A stretch of 64,000 nt of DNA from Devosia marina. Lineage in GTDB: Bacteria > Pseudomonadota > Alphaproteobacteria > Rhizobiales > Devosiaceae. Both the position numbers and the translations under genes were made by a program. The notes under the pieces were generated by a model. That model was not told where the DNA came from, did not search any database, and was given only the letters and a program-made list of their open reading frames with translations. Below are positions 1-7,060 of the stretch, piece after piece. Positions within the stretch are counted from its first letter, which is position 1. Every line of letters begins with the position of its first letter. The stretch covers positions 124,001 to 188,000 of the forward strand of contig NZ_WQRF01000001.1 in assembly GCF_009758415.1 (NCBI RefSeq), read 5' to 3'.

Positions 1-93
1 CAGTTGCAGATCGCCATGGGCGAGAATGTCGATGGCTATGTCAACGGGTCTAACTCGGACTTCGTTTACTACCGCCTCGTGACCAAGGACTGA
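1..93 (+). CDS. C-terminal end of a probable ABC solute-binding protein (partial)
   Basis: An open frame runs from the first base to a TGA at 91-93 and gives the last 30 residues of a protein whose start lies outside the window. The tail contains GYVNG, then FVYYRL, then a lysine-containing end. This resembles the C-terminus of family-5 (Dpp/Opp-type) periplasmic binding proteins, which often finish with a GYV-N-P stretch and a short hydrophobic strand. The next gene is a peptidase for proline-containing peptides, which fits a peptide importer, but the assignment rests on only 30 residues. Confidence 0.5.
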   Translation, partial: QLQIAMGENVDGYVNGSNSDFVYYRLVTKD

Positions 94-201
94 TTGGTCC
101 CTACCCATTCGGCGGCCCTGACCATCGGGCCGCCGGACGCGGAGCCGGGCATTTCCTCCTCCCGCCCGGCTCCGCCACACTTTCAGCTCAGGACAGATTT
201 C

Positions 202-1302
202 ATGAATCCCACGCTTGCCAGCCGCATGGACAATCTGCGCGCCCGCATGGCCGAGACGAACACCGATCTGGTCGTGATTGGTCCGTCCAGCCACATGCGC
301 TATCTTGCCGACCTCTCGCCCCATGGCGATGAACGTCCGGTCATGCTGATGGTCAGCCAGAATTTTGCCGGCTTCCTGATGCCCGCGCTGAATGTAGACT
401 CGTCGCGCCAGCACACGGATTTGCCATTCTTCGCCTGGGCCGATGCCGATGGCCCGGATGCGGCGCTGGAAGAACTGCTTGCCGCAACGGAGATCGACCG
501 CAAAGCGCCGTCCGTCGTGCTGGACGAAACCATGCGCGCCGATTTTGCGCTGCTGGTGATCGATGCGCTCCCCGGTGCAAAGCGTCGCTTCACGCAGGAC
601 ACCGTGGGGTATCTGCGTTCGCGCAAGGACGAGGCTGAATACCAGGCCATTAAGGCAGCGCATCTGCTCAATGACCGGGCAGTGGAGGCGGCCTTCGCAG
701 CGCTCAAGCCCGGCATGAGGGAAATCGACCTGGCCGGACTGATCGACGACTTCTACTTGGCCAATGGTGCCACGACCGTGTTCTGCTCGGTCTGCTTTGG
801 GCCAAATGGTGCCTTTCCGCACCACCATACCGGCGCGACCCAGCTCAAGCGGGGCGATGCCGTTCTGATCGATACCGGCTGCCGGTTGAATGGCTACCCC
901 TCCGACATGACCCGCGTGGGTTACTATAGCTCGGCACCCGAGGGGTTTGCAGAAGTCCATACCATCGTCGATCAGGCCGTCGAGGCGGCACTGGCCGCTT
1001 CAGTGCCGGGCGCCAAGGCCAGCGACGTCGACAAGGCGGCGCGCGACGTCATCTCCAATGCCGGCTACGGCGCTAATTTCCTGCATCGAACCGGCCATGG
1101 CCTGGGCATCGACGTGCATGAAGCGCCCTATATCACCGGCACCAGCCAGACTGTGTTGGAAGAAGGCATGGTGTTTTCAATCGAGCCGGGCATCTACCTG
1201 CAAGGCCGCTTCGGTCTGCGGCTCGAGGAGATTGTCATCATCCGCGATGGCAAGGCTGAAATCTTCTCAGGGATGCCCCGCGCGGCGGTTGTTGCGGGAT
1301 GA
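202..1302 (+). CDS. M24-family Xaa-Pro aminopeptidase/dipeptidase
   Basis: A 366-residue cytosolic metallopeptidase of the pita-bread (M24) fold, expected to cleave proline-containing peptides or a related small amide. The N-terminal half is a creatinase-type domain. The C-terminal catalytic half shows the five metal ligands in order: two Asp in LIDTG and SDMTR, His in HRTGHGLG, Glu in SIEPGIY and Glu in RLEEI. The ATG at 202 is chosen because the open frame further upstream is proline-rich and unlike the family, and a purine-rich stretch precedes this ATG. The stop overlaps the GNAT gene by four bases (ATGA), so the two are translationally coupled. The exact substrate is unknown. Confidence 0.85.
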   Translation: MNPTLASRMDNLRARMAETNTDLVVIGPSSHMRYLADLSPHGDERPVMLMVSQNFAGFLMPALNVDSSRQHTDLPFFAWADADGPDAALEELLAATEIDRKAPSVVLDETMRADFALLVIDALPGAKRRFTQDTVGYLRSRKDEAEYQAIKAAHLLNDRAVEAAFAALKPGMREIDLAGLIDDFYLANGATTVFCSVCFGPNGAFPHHHTGATQLKRGDAVLIDTGCRLNGYPSDMTRVGYYSSAPEGFAEVHTIVDQAVEAALAASVPGAKASDVDKAARDVISNAGYGANFLHRTGHGLGIDVHEAPYITGTSQTVLEEGMVFSIEPGIYLQGRFGLRLEEIVIIRDGKAEIFSGMPRAAVVAG

Positions 1303-1832
1303 TCGCGACAATCCCGGAGCTACGCACCGATCGTCTGGTGCTGCGCGCCCATGTCGGTGACGATCTGGCCGATTGTCACGCGATCTGGGCGCATCCGGAC
1401 GTCGCGCGCTTTACCGGCGGTCGCACGTCAACCAGGGAACAGGTGTGGTGGCGCATTCTGCGCTACGGCGGACTCTGGCAGATGCTCGGCTATGGCTATT
1501 TTGCCGTAGTCGATCGCCGCAACGGTCGTATGATCGGCGATGTGGGACTGGCCGATTTTCGACGCGACTGCAGCCCCGCTCTCGGCCAGACACCCGAGGC
1601 GGGTTGGGCTTTCCACCCCGCCGTCCATGGCCAGGGTTTGGCCGGCGAAGCCCTGGCAGCGGTGCTCGATTGGGCGGACACGACCGGCATTGAGCAAATC
1701 TGCTGCATCATCGATCCAGGCAATGCTGCGTCCCTACGTTTGGCGAACAAAGTGGGATTCAAGGACGCTGGACCTGTCATCTATCACGGCGAAACGCTCG
1801 TGCGGCTTGACCGTGCTCACCAGAAGTCCTAG
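1299..1832 (+). CDS. GNAT-family N-acetyltransferase (RimJ/RimL type)
   Basis: A 177-residue acetyl-CoA-dependent transferase. It opens with the typical RimJ/RimL strand (LRTDRLVLRAH), has a central YFAVVDR...IGDVGL hairpin, and carries the acetyl-CoA pyrophosphate-binding turn as HGQGLAGEA. The last third holds the usual NAASLRLANKVGF segment of ribosomal-protein-type acetyltransferases. The four-base overlap with the upstream peptidase gene implies co-expression. It meets the AraC gene tail to tail with a four-base overlap of the two stops. Family membership is secure. The acetyl acceptor cannot be told from sequence. Confidence 0.85.
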   Translation: MIATIPELRTDRLVLRAHVGDDLADCHAIWAHPDVARFTGGRTSTREQVWWRILRYGGLWQMLGYGYFAVVDRRNGRMIGDVGLADFRRDCSPALGQTPEAGWAFHPAVHGQGLAGEALAAVLDWADTTGIEQICCIIDPGNAASLRLANKVGFKDAGPVIYHGETLVRLDRAHQKS

Positions 1833-2695
1833 CCGGCCTCAAACCGGGTAGCGCGGTATTCGAGCGGTGCCGCGCCCCGCTTTTTCCGGAACACCTTGGC
1901 GAAGTAGTTGCTGTTCGCAAATCCAGTCAGCCTGGCGATTTCACCTACCCCCATCTCGGTGGCCAATAGCAGCCGCTCAGCACGGGCGAGGCGGCGTGTC
2001 AGCACAAAATCCGAGGGCGATTGTCCCACCGTCAGTGTGAACTGGCGCACGAAATGCGCGCGGCTCATTTCGGCAATCTCGGCAAGGCGCGCGACTTGCA
2101 GGGGAGCTGTCAGATTGTCATCGACATAGGTCGTGACCCGGGCCATGGCCGGGGGCAGGGCGGTTTCGCCCGGCAATCGCGCGCCAAAGACGCCATCATG
2201 CAGTGTCGCCATCGCCGCGTAGCCGAGCACGGAAACCTGTCCAGGAGATGGTTCGGCAAGCGTCATGGCATCCAGGGCCGTGGCGGCCAGTCGGTCTATC
2301 TGTCTCGCGCCCAGCGACACAACGGGCCCAGAACTGTCCAGGATTTCGCGCGCCAGGCGCAGCGCCTCCCGGCCATTGAGCAGTAGCCAGAAATACTCCC
2401 AGTGCCCGCCGCGTTCGAGGTAGTAGCGATGCGCATGCGGCATGGTCACCAGCATGGTCTTGCCCGGTGTCAGCCGATACTGCACCCCGGCATAATCGAG
2501 CCGTCCTTCGCCATGCGTGGTGTGCTGGATGACCAGGAATGGTGCAGTGCCGCGCTTCATGCCGTCCCAGGAATAGACCTCGTTGCGGCGCTGTTCATAG
2601 CCCGCACTGACCGCCATGCAATGGAGCGGCGCCACGCTGCGCGGCACCGAAAGACGACAAATGTCGAAGCCATGTTCAAGCAGACTGTTTAGCAC
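1829..2695 (-). CDS. AraC-family transcriptional regulator
   Basis: A regulator with an N-terminal cupin-like sensing domain (GYEQRR...GEGRLDYAGVQYRLTPG...PHAHRYYLERGGHWEYFW) and a C-terminal pair of helix-turn-helix motifs (VARLAEIAEMSRAHFVRQF, then IARLTGFANSNYFAKVFRKKRGAAPLEYR). It diverges from the GH4 glycosidase gene and is its likely local activator, sensing a sugar or glycoside. The start is uncertain. The frame is open to a TTG at 2737, which lacks a ribosome site; the GTG at 2695 has a weak GGGT-containing site and is used here. No ATG occurs before about residue 27 of this model. Confidence 0.8.
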   Translation of the reverse strand: MLNSLLEHGFDICRLSVPRSVAPLHCMAVSAGYEQRRNEVYSWDGMKRGTAPFLVIQHTTHGEGRLDYAGVQYRLTPGKTMLVTMPHAHRYYLERGGHWEYFWLLLNGREALRLAREILDSSGPVVSLGARQIDRLAATALDAMTLAEPSPGQVSVLGYAAMATLHDGVFGARLPGETALPPAMARVTTYVDDNLTAPLQVARLAEIAEMSRAHFVRQFTLTVGQSPSDFVLTRRLARAERLLLATEMGVGEIARLTGFANSNYFAKVFRKKRGAAPLEYRATRFEAG

Positions 2696-2798
2696 AAAAT
2701 TACCCAGGTTCGCACAAGCTTTCTCTACAACGAACAAGCGCTCGGGGCTAGTTATTGCTCACAGACTGTCAGCGCTCAGAGGCGCACAGGGAGGGAAA

Positions 2799-4253
2799 AT
2801 GTCGTTCAAAGTGACCGTTATCGGCGCCGGCTCTGTCGGTTTCACCAAGACCCTGATTTCGGACCTGCTCAAGGTGCCCGAATTCGTCGATTGCGAATTC
2901 GCGCTGACCGATATCAACCCGCACAACCTCGACATGGTCAAACAGATCATCGAGACCATCGTTTCGGTGAACAAGCTGCCGGCCAAGGTGACTGCTACCA
3001 CCGACCGGCGCGAGGCGATCTCGGGCGCGCGCTACATCATGTCCTGCGTGCGCGTCGGCGGGCTGGATGCCTTCTCGACCGACATTTCCATCCCGCTCAA
3101 ATACGGCGTCGATCAATGCGTGGGCGACACCATCTGTGCCGGCGGCATTCTCTACGGCCAGCGCAACATTCCGGTGATCCTGGATTTCTGCAAGGATATC
3201 CGCGAGGTCGCTGAACCCGGCGCACTGTTTCTCAACTATGCCAACCCCATGGCCATGAACACCTGGGCCGCCGAGATGTATGGCGGGGTCAATGTGGTTG
3301 GCCTGTGCCATGGCGTGCAACACGGTGCGCACCAGATCGCGCAGGTGCTGGGCGTCGAAGATGGCGAGCTGGACTATGTCTGCTCGGGCATCAATCACCA
3401 GACCTGGTATATCGACATCCGTGCCAAGGGCCGGAAGATCGAGAGCGACGAGCTGATCGCTGCCTTCGAAAAGCATCCGGTTTACTCCAAGCAGGAAAAA
3501 GTGCGCATCGACGTGCTCAGGCGCTTCGGCGTCTATTCCACGGAGTCCAATGGCCATCTCAGCGAATACCTGCCCTGGTATCGCAAGCGCCCCGAGGAGA
3601 TCGGCCGCTGGATCGACATGAGCGATTGGATTCACGGCGAAACCGGCGGCTATCTGCGCTATTCGACCGAGCGCCGAAACTGGTTCGAAACCGACTTCCC
3701 CATGTTCAAGGAGCAGGCCAACAAGCCGCTTTCCGAGCACAAGCGCACCAGCGAACACGCCAGCTACATCATTGAGGCCATCGAGACAGGCCGGCCCTAT
3801 CGTGGCCATTTCAACCGGCGCAACAACGGCATCATCACCAATCTGCCCGATGACGCCATCATCGAAAGCCCGGGCTATGTCGACCGTTTCGGTATCAACA
3901 TGATCGAGGGCATCACCCTGCCCACGGCTTGCGCCGCGACCTGCTCGGTTTCGGTTTCGGTGCAGCGCCTTTCGGTTGAAGCGGCCATGACCGGCAATAT
4001 CGATACGCTAAAACTCGCCGTGCTGCACGATCCGCTGGTGGGCGCCATCTGCACCCCGGACGAGGTCTGGGCCATGGTCGACGAAATGGTGGTCGCGCAG
4101 GCGCAATGGCTGCCCCAATACGCCGACGCGGTGCCCGCCGCCAAGGAACGCATTGCCAAGTCAACGGTCAAGACCCGCGACTGGGAAGGTGCCGCGCGCA
4201 AGCGAGTGCGCTCTGTAGAAGAATTACGCGAGATGAGTGGCGCGCATCACTAG
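2799..4253 (+). CDS. melA: GH4 alpha-galactosidase (MelA-like)
   Basis: A 484-residue glycosidase of family GH4, which cleaves alpha-glycosides by an unusual NAD+- and Mn2+-dependent oxidation-elimination route. The N-terminal Rossmann loop is GAGSVGF (about residues 9-15). The metal and substrate segments follow as NPMAMNTW (about 149), GLCHGV (Cys about 170, a metal ligand) and GINHQTWY (about 199). The C-terminal VDEMV...WLP segment matches MelA-type alpha-galactosidases better than the alpha-glucosidase or glucuronidase branches. A strong AGGGAGG site sits just before the ATG; the frame extends upstream, but only into the divergent AraC gene. The alpha-galactoside assignment is inferred from family motifs and the nearby oligosaccharide importer. 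Confidence 0.8.
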   Translation: MSFKVTVIGAGSVGFTKTLISDLLKVPEFVDCEFALTDINPHNLDMVKQIIETIVSVNKLPAKVTATTDRREAISGARYIMSCVRVGGLDAFSTDISIPLKYGVDQCVGDTICAGGILYGQRNIPVILDFCKDIREVAEPGALFLNYANPMAMNTWAAEMYGGVNVVGLCHGVQHGAHQIAQVLGVEDGELDYVCSGINHQTWYIDIRAKGRKIESDELIAAFEKHPVYSKQEKVRIDVLRRFGVYSTESNGHLSEYLPWYRKRPEEIGRWIDMSDWIHGETGGYLRYSTERRNWFETDFPMFKEQANKPLSEHKRTSEHASYIIEAIETGRPYRGHFNRRNNGIITNLPDDAIIESPGYVDRFGINMIEGITLPTACAATCSVSVSVQRLSVEAAMTGNIDTLKLAVLHDPLVGAICTPDEVWAMVDEMVVAQAQWLPQYADAVPAAKERIAKSTVKTRDWEGAARKRVRSVEELREMSGAHH

Positions 4254-4283
4254 GTCCTCCGGCGCTCCTCCCGGCGCCTGGGT

Positions 4284-4318
4284 AGCGGCTCGGCACAAGC
4301 CGGGCCGCTTTCGTCTTT
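4284..4318 (+). terminator. Intrinsic terminator after the GH4 gene
   Basis: A nine-pair GC-rich stem (one G-T wobble) with a six-base CACAAG loop is followed by TTTCGTCTTT. It lies 31 bases past the GH4 stop. It would separate the glycosidase transcript from the halogenase gene, which has its own promoter region. Confidence 0.7.
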
Positions 4319-4327
4319 AGAGGGAAG

Positions 4328-4346
4328 AATTCTGGTTTTCTAAGAA
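4328..4346 (-). promoter_or_regulatory. Candidate AraC operator upstream of the halogenase gene
   Basis: Read on the minus strand this is TTCTTAGAAAACCAGAATT. The same 19-bp motif occurs at 6911-6929 with only two differences, in the intergenic region between the second AraC gene and the ABC importer. The copy here lies 78 bases before the halogenase ATG. Sharing of such a long motif between two nearby promoters suggests a common regulator, probably the AraC protein at 5977-6897. Confidence 0.55.
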
Positions 4347-4423
4347 GTCCAAACGATCACGGGGCACCGTGCTTGCCACGAGTTCGGGCCAATCCTAACT
4401 TCTGCCCCCAGGGAGGACAGGGC

Positions 4424-5965
4424 ATGGATGAACCATCCCATTACGTCATCGTCGGCGGCGGCACGGCGGGCTGGATCGCGGCTTTCATCCTTCAGGACGA
4501 AGCACGTCGGCGGGGGCTGGATTTTCGCCTCTCGGTGGTCGAGAGCAGCAAGATTCCCACGGTCGGCGTTGGCGAAGCGACCACGGCCGCCTTTCGCGTG
4601 TTGCTCAGGCATTTTGACATCGACGAACTCGAGTTCATGCGCAAGACAGATGCCAGCTTCAAGCTGGGCATTCGTCACGAGGACTGGCGGCGCAAGGGTT
4701 ATACGTATTACGGCCCGATCGATGATCCGCACCAGGTGGTGCAGCCGCCCGCTGGCGCACCAAGCGACTACCTTAACGTCTATGCCGTTGCGGCGGGCCG
4801 GCCGGTGCAGGACATGCATATGTTCCAGCCTCTGCTGGAGCAGTGGAAAGCGCCCTTCGCCCGCAAGCCTGATGGCAGCCTGATCCCACTCGGTCCCTTT
4901 CACCATGCCTATCATTTCGATCAGGCACTGGTCGGCAAGTTCTTCGCCAGCAAGTCCAAGGGCGTCGAAAAAGTCGATGCTATTGTAGAAGGCATCGAGC
5001 GTCATCCGGAGACGGGCGACATCACGGCGCTCGTGCTGGCGGATAATCAGCGGCTCGAAGGAGATTTCTTCATCGACGCAACGGGTTTCCGCAAGCAGCT
5101 CATCGTCAAGGAGTTGCAGGCGCCCTGGGTTTCCTATGCGCACGAACTGCCAGTCAATCGGGCGCTGCCCTTCTGGATCGACGTCAAGGAAGGCGAAGAA
5201 CTCCCCACCTATACCCGAGCCTGGGCACAGAATTCCGGCTGGATGTGGCAGATCCCGACGCGCACACGGTTCGGCTGCGGCTACGTCTATTCCGATGAAT
5301 TCTCCACGCCCGAGCAGGCAAAGGCCGAGGTTGAAGCCGCGCTCGGTCACGAGATCGAAGTGCGCGGCGATATCCGCTTCCAGATCGGACGGCTGGAAAA
5401 GGCGTGGATCGGCAATTGTCTTGCTGTCGGCCTGAGCTCAAGCTTTCTCGAGCCGCTCGAATCCACCTCGATCCACGGCACCATCGTGCAGATGATGCTG
5501 TTCGCTCAGCGCTATATGGATCGCCCGGAGCGGATCGAGCAGAAGGCGCGCGACGATTACAACGCCCGTGTGGGGCGGCAGGTCGACGACTTCCGGACCT
5601 TCGTGAACACGCACTACGTTACCGAGCGCGACGATACGCCCTTCTGGCGGGAGGTGCGGGCCAATCGCATTCACCCTGAGACAAAAGAACGGCTAGCACG
5701 CTGGCGAGAGCGGATGCCACGTGCCGAGCATTTTCCCAATTATCTCGGCGGGCTGCCGCATATCGAAACACAGTTGCACTATCCCGTGCTTGATGGCCTC
5801 GGTCTGCTCGACCAGTCTTTGGCACGGCGCGAGATGGAGGCGGCGCCCAAGCTGCGTCAGTTCGCACGCGAGACGTTTGAATCCCTTGTGCGGGAATATC
5901 GAGGCGCGGCGCAACAGGCGCTGGGCCACGCTGAATTCCTGCAAATCGTCCAGGACATGGGGTAG
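4424..5965 (+). CDS. Flavin-dependent tryptophan halogenase homologue
   Basis: A 513-residue member of the FAD-dependent tryptophan halogenase family, which makes hypohalous acid from FADH2, O2 and halide. The N-terminal FAD loop is GGGTAGW. The catalytic lysine appears in SFKLGIRHEDW (about residue 80, near Lys79 of PrnA). The diagnostic WxWxIP motif is WMWQIP (about 272). The acid-containing EPLEST segment is at about 343, close to Glu346 of PrnA. Start: the ATG follows GGGAGGACAGGGC; an earlier in-frame start lacks a ribosome site. All known catalytic features are kept, so it may be active, but no biosynthetic cluster surrounds it. It lies between a glycosidase and a sugar or peptide importer, and its natural substrate is unknown. 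Confidence 0.85.
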   Translation: MDEPSHYVIVGGGTAGWIAAFILQDEARRRGLDFRLSVVESSKIPTVGVGEATTAAFRVLLRHFDIDELEFMRKTDASFKLGIRHEDWRRKGYTYYGPIDDPHQVVQPPAGAPSDYLNVYAVAAGRPVQDMHMFQPLLEQWKAPFARKPDGSLIPLGPFHHAYHFDQALVGKFFASKSKGVEKVDAIVEGIERHPETGDITALVLADNQRLEGDFFIDATGFRKQLIVKELQAPWVSYAHELPVNRALPFWIDVKEGEELPTYTRAWAQNSGWMWQIPTRTRFGCGYVYSDEFSTPEQAKAEVEAALGHEIEVRGDIRFQIGRLEKAWIGNCLAVGLSSSFLEPLESTSIHGTIVQMMLFAQRYMDRPERIEQKARDDYNARVGRQVDDFRTFVNTHYVTERDDTPFWREVRANRIHPETKERLARWRERMPRAEHFPNYLGGLPHIETQLHYPVLDGLGLLDQSLARREMEAAPKLRQFARETFESLVREYRGAAQQALGHAEFLQIVQDMG

Positions 5966-5976
5966 CGCGGTCCGCC

Positions 5977-6897
5977 TCAGGCGATCTTGTTTTCCCGCAT
6001 CTGGCTGGGAGTCATGCCATAGGCCTTGCGGAAATGCTCGTAGAACTGGGTCTGGCTGGAAAAGCCGGATTGGAACGCGATATTGGCGATGGCCAGATTG
6101 CTGTCGAACAACAGGCTGCGGGCGCGGATCAGCCGCATCCGTGTGACGAATTTCTGCACCGAGATATGCATGACCTTTGTGAATAGGTTTGTCGCATAAT
6201 TAGGGTGCAGCCCCACCACCTCGGCAATGTTCTCGACAGATAGCGGGTCGCCGATGTTTTCAACGATATGGCGCACCATGCGCACCACATAGCGCACCGG
6301 GCTGGCCGTGCGGGTGCGGGCGCCGGATTTCTCCACCCAGGCCGGCAGCAAGGTATCCCAGCCGGTTATAGCGGCGCGGCGGAACATGGTGCCGATCTCG
6401 GCACGAACCAGGTCGGAACGAAGCGAATTGCCGCTGCGATAGTCGCCATACCAGCGTTCAAGCGTTTCCAGGCCGATGCATTCCGGCGCAAGCTGGATGA
6501 CGCCTCCGCCCATCAGGGTTTCGGTCAGCCGACCCAGTTGCGGCATTTCGAGAAACGCATCCATGGGCAGGTAGATGTTGAGCTGGCGGGAATTGTCCAC
6601 ATCGTGCAGTCCAACGGTCTGGTGCGGAATACCGGCCCAGAAGGCCACCAGCCGATTGGCACCAACGGTCAGCGGCCCGCCGTCAAACACATAGTCCATC
6701 GTGCCTTCGGTCAGCCAATTGAACTCGATATGGCCATGGCTATGCGGTTCTGCCATGATCTGAGGTGGGAAGGCGCGGATGCCGAAGCGCCCGAACGCCT
6801 TTCCCGAGGCATAGAAACTCCGGTCCGGCCGCGGCGTCGGACGCGGGGCTTTTTCCCTTGCGCGCACAGGCCGGTCCAGACTTTCCATCACAGTCAT
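5977..6897 (-). CDS. AraC-family regulator, MelR-like
   Basis: A 306-residue regulator. A basic, proline-rich N-terminus leads into a cupin sensing domain with a metal-type HSHGHIEFN motif, followed by a GGPLTVGANRLVAFWAG barrel strand. This layout resembles MelR-type melibiose regulators. The C-terminal DNA-binding part has two helix-turn-helix units (VENIAEVVGLHPNYATNLF and IANIAFQSGFSSQTQFYEHFRKAYGMTPSQ). It ends 11 bases from the convergent halogenase gene and diverges from the importer operon. The inverted repeat directly upstream is probably its own operator. A ligand such as an alpha-galactoside is inferred from context only. Confidence 0.82.
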   Translation of the reverse strand: MTVMESLDRPVRAREKAPRPTPRPDRSFYASGKAFGRFGIRAFPPQIMAEPHSHGHIEFNWLTEGTMDYVFDGGPLTVGANRLVAFWAGIPHQTVGLHDVDNSRQLNIYLPMDAFLEMPQLGRLTETLMGGGVIQLAPECIGLETLERWYGDYRSGNSLRSDLVRAEIGTMFRRAAITGWDTLLPAWVEKSGARTRTASPVRYVVRMVRHIVENIGDPLSVENIAEVVGLHPNYATNLFTKVMHISVQKFVTRMRLIRARSLLFDSNLAIANIAFQSGFSSQTQFYEHFRKAYGMTPSQMRENKIA

Positions 6898-6910
6898 ACT
6901 TTTCCCATTG

Positions 6911-6949
6911 TTCTTAGAAATCCGGAATTAGTCACTATCATTCCGGATT
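6911..6949. promoter_or_regulatory. Candidate AraC operator: 19-bp motif plus perfect inverted repeat
   Basis: Positions 6911-6929 read TTCTTAGAAATCCGGAATT and match 17 of 19 bases of the site in front of the halogenase gene (4328-4346, opposite strand). Overlapping it is a perfect 10-bp inverted repeat, AATCCGGAAT at 6919-6928 and ATTCCGGATT at 6940-6949, with an 11-base spacer. Its centre lies 37 bases before the AraC start and about 127 bases before the importer start. Confidence 0.6.
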
Positions 6950-7060
6950 GCTTCGCCCGTGGCAAGGGGTAGGCTTTGTTCATGCACGGAGGCAGGGTCG
7001 GAGAGGAGTATCCGGCCCGGGCGAGACCGCTCTTTGCCCCGTATGCGATGGGAGGTTCTA

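Noticed and set aside
4358-4371. CACGG-GGCA-CCGTG hairpin before the halogenase gene
   Set aside because: The stem has only five pairs and a four-base loop, and no partner copy was found; it is too weak to call a regulatory element.
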